Assembly (NCBI GenBank): GCA_009760855.2
Contig: WPIO01000027.1
Location: forward strand, 1,992,501 to 2,056,500
DNA: 64,000 nt
Direction of reading: 5' to 3'
Source of the DNA: Cristatella mucedo
Taxonomy: Eukaryota; Bryozoa; Phylactolaemata; Cristatellidae
Shown here: positions 1 to 13,700 of the stretch, piece after piece
Position numbering within the stretch: position 1 is the first letter of the stretch
How the letters are laid out: every line of letters begins with the position of its first letter
Translations under genes and position numbers: made by a program
Notes under the pieces: generated by a model
Database searches by the model: none
The model's input: the letters and a program-made list of their open reading frames with translations, nothing else
Told to the model about the DNA's origin: nothing

Positions 1-163
1 AGACAGTTGGCTGCCGAAGCAGCTCCTGTGAAATCTCGGTATGTACCGATGGGACACGGAACTGGATCGGCTGTCTGCTGTGGGCAGTAGTGGCCAAGCG
101 TGCACGGGCCACCCACAGCACCAGTTAGGAGAGTGCTGTTCGTCGGCTGAGCAATTTGAATGC
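1..163 (-). CDS. Exon 34 of GCC2/GCC3 gene (cut by window edge)
   Basis: Phase 1 in (AATGGCAG|GC). Reads CTLGHYCP and PCPIGTYRDFTGAAS up to a Cys at the left edge, so the repeat array clearly continues beyond base 1. No donor or stop is visible. Confidence 0.85.
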
Positions 164-3100
164 CTGCCATTTAAAACAAAACAGCAAAATTAACGGCCAG
201 TCAGCTTGTTGCATGCAAACGAACTTTGAAAAAAAAATAAGAAGACTCTGTCTCTGGTCTCTGTCGTTCTGTCTCTCTCCCTTTTTGATTATGCCAATTA
301 GGCCTGCTGTTTGGGCATACTCTGGCAATCAGAACAGGAAGCAAACTACAGGTCATTGGGTGGCAAAAGCTATTGCGATAGCACTCCTTAACCGTAGAAA
401 AAGCATTCGCCAGTCCTGGAATAGGTCGACACAAACAAAATGTAGTAATATGATCATCGAAATGACTGAAAAGGCTGAAAGGTCCGGAACCTACAGACAG
501 GCATTGCCAAATCGCCTGCACCCTTACCGGACTTGCAGTAGAAGCCAGCAGCACATGGACCCGTCTGGTTTTGGGTGGAATCGAATGCATAGGCTCCAGG
601 CGAGCCACAGTAGTATCCTCCTATGCACGGCAGGCAATCGCTGACGCTTTTCATGCCATACGACGGATTGTAAGTTCCGGCAGGGCAGAGAGGCTGGTCG
701 AGAGTGGTGCCGGCCGGGCAGTAGCGGCCCTTGCCACAGTCCTGAGCAAGCCGACCGTCCACGCAAAAGTAGCCAGCTGGACAGGTCCAGCACACTGCCA
801 GGCCCGTCACGTTGCTAAAGGATCCGGGCGGGCAGGCCAGCGGCGAGCCTGCAGAGCATAGCCCAAAGGTGCGAGCACGTTAGCCAGCCCAGCCCAGAGG
901 GTCATGTCTGCTCGGTCGGCCACAGCCGCTGACCAGCCGTTAGGCTTGCAGCTGATGAGCAAAGCACGGCAAAGATCACGGCCAAGATCACAGCAATTTC
1001 CGGCATTCAATCACTAGATACCGACACCTCGAGTCTGCCAAATGCCTATACTTTCTACCAGCAGCAGCACCACCACTGGCAAGCCCCGACAGGGGTTTTG
1101 GGCTAAGAGGGAATCGATCCCGATCGACCATAAATAATACATAAATAGGCTCAAGGCAACACCTTAACGTTTTTTGCATGCCTATGCCTGTGTGCTCATG
1201 ACGGGACTAACAATTTTTCGGGCTTTACAGTGTTGGAGAAAGCATGAATTTGAGATTTTTAGAAGCACAGCCAAACAACCAAACGTCGTTCTGTCCAAAG
1301 TAGATGCTGTGTCCTGGAGTCGACCCCTCCTCCTCCCCCTGTCAAATGGCCTCAGTGCCTGCAGTGGGCTTCAGCAGGTGACCTGGCTGGCTACTGCTTC
1401 ACCGATGGTGGCACTCCCACGGTTTCGCGAGCGCGGTCCATACCTGTTCCGACAGGGCAGTAGTGGCCAACGGTGCAGACGTCGCCAGTGACGCCGTCCA
1501 AGGGAGTTGCAGTCCTTGCACCACCGGAGCAGTAGTAGCCAGCCCCACAGAGGCCGCTGGGAGCGGTGAGCGCCACACCAGCGCACACAGCCCCTGCGTC
1601 GCATGGAGCACACTGCGTCTTGGCCTGCAGGCCTCTCGCGCTCGAGTACGTGCCGTTTAGGCACGGAGAATCCGCGTAGTTACCAGTTCCTGAGTGAACG
1701 GCCAGGCCCACCGCAAGATCAGAAGCTCACTTCCTAGCTAGCACTCACCAGGGCAGGGTAGAGCGCTCGAAGCTGGCTGGCGACACCGCACTCTCAACAG
1801 ATCGCAGAGCCTAGACACACACCAGTGGGTACTCGGCCAGCCACGAGCGACCCACGGCGACTTCCGGCAAGGCGCCGGATGCTGGCAGCACGAGGCAGGC
1901 AGGTAGCAACCGGGCAGCCAGCCAGCAGGCCAGCAGCTGTGCGAGCCATACCTGCTGGACAGAAGTAGCCTGGCGGGCAAATGTCACCGAACGTCTGCCC
2001 GACCGGCTGCGTGGTGTTGGAGCCCTTGAGGCAGTAGTAGCCGGCGAGGCAGGCGGCATTCGGAGCGGCCAGTCCCACGCTGGTGCATGCATAGCCGGGT
2101 GTGCACGGGTCGCACTGGGTGATGTTCGAACTGCCCTCGGCGGACAGGAACGTGCCTCGCGGGCACGGCGTGGGATACGTCGAGGCCGTTGGGCAGTAGG
2201 CGCCGGGAGGGCAAATGTACTTGGCAGAGCTGCCCGTCTCGTTGCAGAAGAAAGACTGCGGGCACACGTCGCAGCTCGAAGAGCGGCTCCTGCGCGTACG
2301 AGACACGGAAAGTGCCGCTGCAGCAGCAGGGCATGACGCTAGGACTGCGCTGCCTAGGACCGTGCATCTCAGCCACCCCGAACGATCAGTGCCAGCTTTG
2401 TATTGGCAGCAGCAGCAGCAGCGGCACTTCCCAAGCGCCGGGTCGGACTAGCTTCTCATGCAAAGCACATAAACCTCACACCGGTCTTGAGCAAGAAAAG
2501 CACCTGGGCAGGCAGGAGCATATCACTGTGAGGGCCACCGAAATAGCACAGTCGCACAAGAATGCAAGACCAAGACTTTGCTATGAAGGCACGACATTGC
2601 ATGCACATGCACTTGTGCCCATTATCAAATGCTGGCATATCTCAGACGAGCATCATTAAAAATTGAAAGACTAGCATTTCGGGCACCTGCATGTGTCAGG
2701 CCAATATCAGCATGCTAATGCACAACTTGAAGTACTGTTGCCCCTCACTCTTCATGCTTCGACTTTTGCGGCTTCACTCTATCGAGATTTTCAAATATAT
2801 TCCATTAAAGGTTCATCGAGGAAGTGCAAATGATACAGCGTGCGGGGGGGGGGGGGGGGGGGGGCTGGGTTATATGAGTCAATTATACACCTCTGTATGG
2901 ACTGCAGGCCTACGTATTCTAGCACCCCCACAAATCCTGCGACGCCAAGTGCAGCTGCTCGACCACTCCTTGTGTATGGGCAAGAACTTTTTCCAAAATA
3001 ATCAGGTGTTATTTCATGTCAAGAAGGCACTAGTAATGTGAAAACTGTATTTAGCTGGTCGCAAACAGGTTTTATATGCTCGAACTACGAAAATATCCGA

Positions 3101-6100
3101 TTTATAAATAAAGGATCTTCCTTCACCGAAATTCACTTATCGCAGTAGAGTCTGAAACTGATTAACCACTATAAACAAGAGACGACTGCAATAATAATAA
3201 TAATAATAATATATTTGTATAGCACCCTCAGAGAACTCAACCTCTTGTTTGGACACTTTACATTTTCAGTCTAATTATCGAGCGAGGCTGAGATCGAGGC
3301 ACATCCGGGATGCTCTCAAACCGAGCGGTGTAACTGTAACTGGAACGAATAATTTCAGGCAAGCGGCTTCTAGCAGACCTTTCGAGCAGCCTCTGCCGGA
3401 AGTCAGTTAGCCAGTCACGCGGTCCGCACTTGCGCGCTGCCTACTTCCTGCTGCCACGACCAAGCCGGAGAGCATGCAATGAAAGCACTCTGCCGGACTT
3501 ACTTTGCTTGGAACTGTCCGGCAGGACATGGGGTAGGCGCAAACGCCCCCTGAAGCGAGTAATAGCCGGCCGGTGTCTCGTACTGGATCGCGGTGCTGGC
3601 GCCGCCCACGCAGTAGTAGCCGGCCGCGCACTGGGCGGTGGCGGCGGAGCCACTTGAGCCGGCACAAAAGTAGCCCGGCTCACACGGAATGCAGTCGGCT
3701 GCCGAGCTCGACCCGGTGGACGGGACGTAGTATCCGGCAGCACACGCTTTCGGAGCAGCGCTGCCCGCCGGACAGTAGCCACCTCTCGGACAGAGGCCGC
3801 CCGTCGGTCCCTCGGGCGGCGCCGACGTGTACGCCTGTTCGCGGCAGTAGAACCCCGGGTCGCAGACGCCTGCAAAGACATGTCACCGCTCGACTGCTGC
3901 TGCAGGTGCTGCAGACCGATGCCGAACGGCAATAATATGCCGATGGCGGAGGTGCCCACTCAGATCGCCGACAGGCTCTGCCGGCTGAGGCGATGGCAGC
4001 AGGCACTGGCAACTGGCGCAAGTTGGTACCTGCAGGGGCAGTGCGCCCGAGGCCATCGCAGTACTTGCCGCCGGGGCACGGCGTGCAGTCGGTGCTTCGA
4101 CGCAGGTTGGTCGAGTTGCCATAGGTGCCAAGCGGGCAGGGCTGTGGATTTACCGTGCCAGACACGCAGAAGTAACCCCTGGGGCAGTTCTAAAAAGGTC
4201 AGACAAAGTCAAGCACCTCGTAAAGCCGATGCCAGATAATAATAATAATAATTCACTTGATAAAGCGCCCTCAGAGAACTTAATCTCTCTCTAGGCGTTT
4301 TACATTTGCTGTAAAGTGAAATACAATTGAATGGTAAGTAAAATCATGCTTGAAAAACAAACAAAATGAATAACACGGTTAGGGGGACATGCACAGGGTC
4401 AGCATGCAAAGGTGGTTAGTGGCAGCATGCACAGTGTCAGCACGCATAAGCACATCAAGGACGACTCACAGGGACCCACTAAATGCTGTCCTAAATAGGT
4501 GTGTTTTTAAGTTTCTTTTAAATGCGGTCACGTCAGGGGATGTTCTGACGCAGGTTGGGAGGCAGTTCCAGGCTTTGGGAGCATATGAACTAAATGCACG
4601 GTCTCCAAAGGATTTAAGGTTTATATGAGGTATTTCTAGACTGTTGGATTCCGAAAAGCGAGTGGTACGATGCTTGGCCTGATGGGGTAGTATATCTGAC
4701 AGATAGGCTGGAGCCATAGAATGAAGAGACCTAAAAGTGAGCAACAAAACCTTGAAGTCAATCCGTTGCTTGACTGGTAGCTAGTGCAGATCGGCGAGAA
4801 GTGGAGTAATGTGGCAACTTCGACGCTCACGACAGACAAGCCTAGCTGCAGAGTTTTGCACCAGCTGCAATCGCCTGATCGCACATGCTGGTAGGCCAGT
4901 AAGCAGTGAGTTGCAGAAGTCGAGACGGGATGTCACGAATGCATGGACCAACTTGGACGTGGTATCTTTATCTAAACAAGCCCGAAGGCAGCAGCAGCTG
5001 CTGCTGTGCATGCTGCAGCTGCTGCACATGGTGCAGCAATGGTATGGTGAGCCGTGATGGCACACACGAGGTAAGGCGGTTGCTTTTCATGACTTCGGTC
5101 CCGAGGTCGTGGGTTCGAATCCTGCGGTGTGTGATCCTTTAATGCCGGTGTAAGCTGTAGTGATAGCAATAAAAGCTATTCTGTCACTATACAAAAGAAG
5201 CTGTTGAATCAGCTAGTATTTTTATGTTAAGCAGCTGCCAATGCTGTTGCACCTGACAGGGAGGCAGGCACATTGATTAATCGGTATTACATTAATTTAA
5301 GGCATTTTGCACACAGGGTATATTGGGTCAAAAAAGTTGCTTACATGGACACACCAAGTATGGAGCAAAAATCACCCCAACTCTGTGGCCGAAAAACACA
5401 GGAGTATACCCGCCCAAAGACTGCATTTACATGCATGCACGTGTACCCAACAGACAGTTCACACAAACGCTGTGAAGAGTGTGAGGTTGTTTAGCTTAAA
5501 AACATTAGTTGATTTAATGACCTCATTTTTACAGCAGCAGAATAAATATAAATTAGTATAATTCATTTTTATAGCCCTCAAAGAGAACTTAATCTCTATT
5601 CAAGTTGACATGTGCCATGGTGCTCGATCCCACGACCTCGGCCAGACCTTGGTCAAGGCGAGCACCAGCCAACCAGAGTCAGAGGAAGTGTTTCAGATTG
5701 GCAGGCGGGAGCAAGAGAATGCACGGAGCTAAAGGTGAAAAACAGAAACTTGAATTTCAAACGCACTGCACATCAAGCAAGAGAAGTGGCGTGATGAGGC
5801 AGTGGTGACGTCCATGACAGACAAGACTGGCTGCAGAGTTCGGCACCATCGCCAAGAATCCTATTGCACAGGTGGGAAGACCAGTGAGTCAGGAGTTACA
5901 GGAATGTACACAGAATGTCTCAAGTGCATGGAGGACTAGCTCGGCTGCGGTTTCAGGGTCTTAGCAAATTCGAACACTTGCAACATCAAAACAGCTGAAA
6001 GTAGTCTGACTGCGAGCAGCTGACCAGCTGATGGTGTCATCTAGCGAAAGGTCGGAATGAGAACGTGAAATCACCACTACGGCGGCTTGTGGCAAGTGAG

Positions 6101-7710
6101 ACATGCTAAGCAGCAAGAGATATTTGCCGGGCCTTTAACAGCAGGGCGTCGAGGGAGGCTACAGCAGCGACTTCTCGTAGACGAACAGGCCACAAAACCA
6201 CCGAATCCACTTAGCGTGGACACGGGTGGTGTGCTGAGTGAGCAGCTGGCAAGCTGCTCGAGTGCCTTCCCCAATCGGCATCGGCTGGCAGTGACGTGAC
6301 CGACTGCAGACGGCAAGGCCAAGCATCTCGGTACACCAGCTAAGGGGCACCAAGGCTCGTCTCGGCCTCTTCATCCAAATCGGCTGGCGGCGTGAGGTGG
6401 GAGGGTGGGCGGGTAGGAGGGAGGGCTGGCGGGCACGAGGTGGCCGAGCGGAGGCAGTGGCTGCCGAATAGCCAGGCTAGCGCGCACCTTGGGATCCTCC
6501 AGGCCCGGCACGTCGCAGTAGAAGCCCGACATACAGTCAGAGCAGTCCTCGAACGACTCCATCGAGGCGCCGTTTCGGTAGAAGCCCACAGGGCACGGGT
6601 AGCTGTTGGGGCTGCCCGTGCCGCTCGGACAGTAGTAGCCGCCCGGGCACGGCCCGGACACTGTGCTGTTGCCGGCGGAGTTGCAGTAGTAGCCGGCCGT
6701 GCAGGGCGTGCAGTCGGACAGCTGCATCAGGCCGAGCAGCGGATTGAAGGTGCCGACCGGGCACGCCGTCGGGTAGGCGCTCGAATCGCCACGAAGACAG
6801 TAGAAGCCGACGCGGCACGGGTCTCGCAGCAGATCGGGCGACCGAGCCATGCCGGTCGGGCACTCCGTGCCGGCCGGACAGACGAGGCTGCCCAGCATGA
6901 CGATGTTGCTAGTGGCGTTCTGGTTGCAGTAGTGGCCCGCTGCACAGGCCGTGCACGAGGAGGCTCCGGCCGCCGAGTACCGGCCCTTGCCGCACGGCAG
7001 GGGGTCGACGGTGCTGCTAACTGGGCAGTAGTAGCCAGCCGTGCATGCAGAGCAGTAGGTCGCGTCCTGGCCTCGGAGCTGGTTTCGAAACGTTCCGGCA
7101 GAGCAGGGCGTCGGCGCCGAGGAAGCCTCCGGGCAGTAGCTGCCCTTCGGACAGTCTTGGCACTGCTCCCACATCGTGTTGCCCGCGACTCCGCTGTACG
7201 AGCCGGCGGCACAAGGGTAGCTGGTGCTGGTCGGGGTGCTGAGCGGACACCAGTAGCCCGGAGGGCACAGTCCTGCACGGCAGCAGAACACGCTTTTTAT
7301 TAAAGGTGTACTCAGTAGAGTAACTGCAGCCACGAAGCGCTTTGGGTGTCACATCTGTCCCTCAAACTTGTAACGTGCAGCCCAAGGCAAAGACTGAGGA
7401 GCCAGGGTAAGGCACTCCGAACACTAACGGTCTTACCATGACGAGAGTCACTGCTGCATGTGTCTCAAAATCCCTTGTTACACAGCTGGCTACCTATCTT
7501 ATCTATACTTTACCACTGCATGTTACTTTCAACTGCACCACTTGATAATAGAACTTGCCACATCTCATCAACCGATGGCCACAAACAAGCTTTGCATTCA
7601 TTCTATCGGCCTGGTCGGGTATATGTGTGTGTGCATGCACACACAAGCACACGCAGGCACACACACATATACATAAATATATATGTGTCTTATATATATG
7701 CCAAATATAC

Positions 7711-7785
<75 letters not shown>

Positions 7786-10700
7786 TGTGTGTCATATACA
7801 TGACATATATATATATATATATGGCATATATATAAACATATATATACAAGACATATATATATGGCACAAACCTGGCCATGCTAGCAAGCAGCTATAAGGA
7901 GACTAAAAGTTAAGTGAAGGCTGCAACTAGATAGCTGTGCATTAAATCACTTCGTGCAGTGTCACGAGTGTGAGGGCAATGATGGACCAATCCTCACTTT
8001 GCTCACCGAAGGGCAGCAGGCCTAGCGCAGCAATCACTTTCACAGACACAGACTATATACAGCTTGCACTCGGCAGATGGCCGGGGCTAATTCATGGCAC
8101 TTCGCAATGCTTAGCCAACAGGAAACGCTGCTAATGACAGGCGGCCGCGGACACGAGCTGCCACGGCTAGGAAAGAGTACCGGTCAGACCTACCTGTGGG
8201 TACACTGGCTCCAGCCAGGCAGTAGGAGCCCCGTGGGCACGGGTAGCATTCAGACTGGGCGGCCAAGTTGGTTCTGTTTGTCCAAGTACCGGCAGCACAC
8301 GGAGTGGGCAATGCACTCCCAGCGGGACAGTAGTGTCCGGTGGTGCAGATTACAGGAGGGCGTTGTGGTCCACCAGTACCATCCTGGAAGGTGTTAAAGA
8401 TGCCATTATAGTTTTTGAGGCATCATCCCTACACAACTGCCAGCAGCATGATGCCAGCTGGTCACCGACGCAGGGGAGGTAGCAAAAGATGATCAGTATT
8501 TCCTAATTATGTGGAATACACGCCAGCCCTCGGGCAGTCTCAGCCCTAGAATGAATGCGGTGCTCTCAGCACTGTTGCATCCATCAAGTTGCATCCATCA
8601 AGTCGTTGGCTCAAAATATGGCTCGTTTTCCCCTTAAATGGTGCAACTGTTGCTGCTCTGCCAGAGCTGCAGCCGCTGAACTGCCGATGCAACATTCGCC
8701 TCATAGATGCATCCCGCTGGTTACGCCCTCAGCAACCAGCCAGAGCGCACTCCACTCCCCCCCCCCCCCGGCGCTGAGCGCAGGAACCAAAAGGCCAGCA
8801 AGCAGCACAGCGCTAGCCTGCAGCACACTGCTGGCTGACACACACTCAAGCAGAGGATCTATCATCAATTAGTGCAGCAGCAGCAGTGGCTTGCTGAAGC
8901 TGAGTCGGCGGACATGTGCAACGTACGGTGCAGTAGAACCGCTCCACGCAAGGCTGGCATTGCTGCGAGGCCGTCAGGTTGACGTTGTCCGTGTACTTGC
9001 CGGCCGGGCACGGAGCCGAGGCCTGGGCAGTACTGCCTGCCGGGCAGTAGTATCCGGGTGAGCAGCGGTAGTCCGGCTCGGTGAGCCCCGAGGCCACGCA
9101 GGCAAAGCCGGCAGTGCAAGGACTGCACGCCGACTGACTGAGGTACGGGTTGAACGAGCCTGCAAGCAGACGACACAGTGCTGGCAGCAGCGCTCGGGTG
9201 GACTTCAAAAGTTAGCCGGGGGGGGGGTGGCAGCAAACTGTCAGCGTGCCGACGATTGGCACAGTGCAGCGGCGATTGAAGAGACCTCGGCAATCTGGTG
9301 CAATACAAAGCCAAGCTAAATTTGTATAGCGGTTTTCCCTGGAATGCCGCAATCGTACAGCCAGGCAAGTCAAGCTGGTACTGCCTGCAGGTAGCACTCA
9401 AGCATCGACCGATAGTGCGATGCATAAACGCAGACATCCGTCCATTATTCACCGTGAAGCCAATAGCAGGCCTTGCGAAAAGTGTATCTCTCAGCCATGC
9501 GTGCCACACTTGCCGTAGACTTTTACCTCAACTGCCTACATAACGTGAGCAGCCCGGACCTGAACACTGGTCCACGAAAGCTGCTCACCACGCCGACGAG
9601 CACGAATGATACCAAGCAAGCTGCAGGAGCCGACAGCCGCAACGAGAGGGCTGCCGTGAACGACATGCTAGTAGGTGGCGCGAGCTGCGAGCACACCACT
9701 GTGGCCAACTTACCGGGAGTGCAGAGCACTGGGTAGGGAGTGCCACTCACACAGTAGGCTCCCGTTGGGCACTGCTTGCAAGCACCGATGTCGGTGGCAC
9801 CGGTCACTTCCGTGTACATGCCGGCTGGGCAAGGTATCACGACTGTAGTCGCAAACGGACAATAACTGCCTGCAGCAGAGATGGATAACAGATACGAATA
9901 ATCTGGCCCGTGCTGCCGTACATCGGAATTACTGCGGTCAATGATGAAAAAGTTGCTCTGACTGCGAAAGGAAAAGACCTGCATTCTCTCACACTCAAAC
10001 TAGGCAATCGACGTCGTCCACACTCGATCAATCCACATTGATTGCACTTGGTGCATTCCCGCAATGTTCCAATTGCACTACTAATGCAGTTGCTGGCGTT
10101 TCCGAAGTAAGACTTACAGCACCCATTCCACCAGACATCCCCCTTCACTGCAAACAAATTCCTGCCTAAGCTGCGTGATACATCAAATGTATGCTTTCCC
10201 TCAGCTCGAGCTGACCCTAGGTTGAAGAAAATGCAACACATGGCTGCCGTCATCCTATTAAACGACCTTGCTTCTAATTCATTCAAGATTACTAATCCAG
10301 TCAGGCTGTCGAGTGCTGCTTTGCTGGTGGGTATTGGGCAACCCGACAGCAGCTGAACTTGCATGCGCATGTTGCGCACTCTAGCAGCCCTGGATAATAC
10401 AGATCAGTTGCAGATCAAGTGACTAATGAAGAAGCGTTTTCAAAAATCTTTAAAATAGTCAGAAACGCTACGTTTTTTTTAGATGACCATCTCGAAGGCT
10501 TAAACATCAATATATCTTGCCCAGTTTCAGGTAGTTATTGTGCTGCAGAGTAACGTTAGCAAATATGGCAAAAGCTTACTGACGAACAGCTTGGCTAACA
10601 ACAATGAGCGATTGGACACACAGCCATGCTTGCGAGTGCAGTTAGAACTATGTCTACAACTAGGGATTGCACTTGCATCCAGGGAACACATTGCATCATG

Positions 10701-13700
10701 GTGCATACTTATGAAATTTGACAATGCCTAAATCTGCAGCTACACACACCTGCTAGATATGTTGACTCCGTTGATTGCAACTACTGCATGTGCTATTGTC
10801 TTGGAGCAATGTGTTGCACGGCGATAGTTGAAAGTTTGCATAAATCCAGTACAGTAAATTATTCATTACCCTCCCCACACCCCACTATGCCTCAACATTA
10901 GTAATCATGCTTCGAAAGACTGTGGTGATGCTGGGTCTCCCCAACACATACCGGCTGGGCAGACACAGCTTGCACAGTGTGGATCCGATGTACCAGATGC
11001 ACAGAACCAGCCCATGGGACAGGGCAAGCAATCGCTGGCACTGGCTGCTCCATAATCCTTGCGGTAGAAACCATCGGAGCAGGCAGTCGGCGTTGATGAA
11101 CCTATAAAGACGATCAGCAAAATTGAAGGCTATCAATCAACTGCACTCACAGGAAGAATCTTTCAGAGCCGCACGTGACCCTAGTAGTAGCATCACCACA
11201 GATAATTAAGGAAGGCGATAATTAAGGAGACGTCATAATCAAATCAAAACTTTACTCGGCAAGTGAAATAAGCGTTTCTCCAAATGAGACTGGTTTCGAA
11301 GTTTAAATATATGCATGACAAGCAGTAGCATCTATTAACCATTCTCACGATTTCACAAATACGGGGTCTGATTAAGGCAACTGTCTCGGAGTGCCCCTAG
11401 AGCCAGAACCTGCTCGACTAATCGCTCCAGGAGCCTTCTATGGGAGTTCTTTGGAAGTGATCTTGTTTTAGGTCTTACCTTAAGTTGCTGCGCAGAGATT
11501 TCTTGAAGTTATCTAGTGGATCTATGCAGGTAGTGCCAACTAGCACTGAAAACAAGATGAGCTTCTGTAATTGTTTCATGTGCCTCTGCCCAAGCAGTGC
11601 CACGTGCCCCTGCCCTAGCAGCCTGCCAGCCTTTCTCACATGGACTTGCTCACACTCACAGTAGCACTGTTTCAACACTACAGCTGTCTGCTCAGTGAAA
11701 GAGACTAACCATCGGTAAGCAAGTAACTGCTAAATGACCTGAATGAATAGCAGCACCAGAGGTGACTTCGGTACATTCCATCTCACTAGAATCGCCCAAG
11801 CTCGGAGATGGAACAGCAATCATAGCAGATCAATGATGCTAGTCGGGTTTTCTCTTTTTGAACTCTATTTAAATCCAACAAACCTGAAACGGAACTCACA
11901 AGCAAATTTAAACACTTCTGATATAGTCTTCTCAGCAAAATTAACAAGGTATACCACATTTCTTAAATTGTCAAGGCGACCGACTTTCAGTTTGAAACCC
12001 TGCCAGGGGATGCTTAGGTTGCTCAGTGTGTGCTTGTACAAATAGTTCACGAGCTAGTAAAATCGCATCTTTATTATTGCAATGTTTTTCATTCAGGAAC
12101 CTTGGCTATTGTGCTTAACCTGTAATAAGATCATCAGTCTCGTTTATAGGTCACTTCACTCCTTACACTAGCCTAGCTATCCAACCTCCTCACTCCTTCA
12201 GTGTGCAGTCGCACAGCCCCTCGTCAGCATTAAGGCACTAAATTGAAATTTGTTGGTGATCAAATTGTATCTCTTTTACACCTTAAGTTTGGAACTTACT
12301 TGAGGGTATGATTATTACGATCAATCACCTAGCTAAGTCTCAGATCAAGACACATCTGTTCCGGTCAGCTTTCCTTTTGCCCCAGTGAACTTGTCTGCTT
12401 TTGTGCTTACAGGTGCTTTCCAAGCATACCTGAGCATGATTCAGTACATGTTACTAGCTAGAGGTCTTACAAAACAGTAGCACGGTTACCTTCACGTGTG
12501 CTTTTGAATTCTGGCTTGAGCATGATATTTTTTATTTTATACACTTGATACCATGCATGTCACAAACACTTCGATAATGCTTCTCTAGTGGCAAGTTGTA
12601 AAGCACCTAGACTGAGACGAAGTTCTCTAAAGCTGATATAATAACGACCTATTATTACTAAAACGTAAAGCTTGATTCATGCTAAGCAAACCTCTACATA
12701 GTCCATCTAAACATTTGTTGCAACTCTCTGTGCATGCAAAGAGCAACAAGGCTGAGAAAGCTATCAGACTTGTGCAAGGCCGGCTGACGAAGAGCTAATA
12801 TCAAAGGATTTTGTATTGAACTGGGTCTGATTTACACAATCTCTGGCTTTCCCAGCCAGTGCACAACCAAATGAGCCGTCGAGTTCGGCACTGCAGCTTT
12901 CAGCACGGGCTACTGAGGAAGTATGCATGTCTAGCAGGTCTGGGGAGTTCAGCTACGACCTCGGACACCAGGAGGAGGCAGACAAGAACACAAAGTCGGC
13001 ATTAGCTTCGGATTTCCATGTTTTACAAAGACAATCTATATGACAAGAAACAGTAAGGAAAAGGCAAAAATTAAAAAAACGGTGACTGTGACGGTGGGAA
13101 TCAAAAGATGTCTCTAATAAAAGGATCACCCAGACGGGAGTCTTCCTCGCTGTTTTTAGATAATAATAATAATAGTAATAATAATAAAAATGCACTTGAT
13201 AAAGTGCCCTCGGACAACAATCTCTTTCTAGACTCTTTACATTTGCTGCAAAGGGAAATGCGATTGAATGGTGAGTAATATCATGCTTGATAAACAGATC
13301 TGTTTTTGCTGTTACCATTTAGATGCTGAAGGTCGCATGAACCAGTAGGGAAGTAAGGTGTTCATCGACGGGATAGAAGTTCTAGGGTGAAGCTAGTAGC
13401 ATATCCCTTTGGGGCAGGGCAAGCAGGGCCACCACAGTAATTTGATATCTTGATATGGAATCAGTGATACAATGGTCGATGCAATGATCAATGCAACGGC
13501 TAGTAGCCATTGATGGTAAAACTATGCATTATGAGTAACTGGCGCCTTAAAACTCGACGACGAATTCGAGAAACTGATTTTTGATGCAGGCAAAAACGGC
13601 AGTTACTTGTGAGAAGAGAATATGAAAGTACCCAATCCTCTAAGGTAACTAACTATTCGCCTTGCCTTTTCACTACAAGCTAGGGAAACGCCAAGGATTT

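Noticed and set aside
1690-1750. Donor-like GGTGAGT (reverse strand) and a possible longer exon 32
   Set aside because: The chosen acceptor GTTCACTCAG gives the correct phase and repeat spacing; the extension has no Cys pattern.
2290-2317. Alternative acceptor for exon 31 (TGCTGCTGCAG)
   Set aside because: It looks stronger but puts the exon out of frame with exon 30, whose donor is phase 2, or yields a sequence that breaks the repeat register.
6392-7303. 303-codon forward-strand open frame
   Set aside because: It is the antisense of exon 28; composition is Arg/Ala/Val-rich and the Cys repeat pattern is on the other strand.
7598-7897. His/Thr and Val/Cys repeat frames
   Set aside because: Translation of a GT/AT microsatellite.
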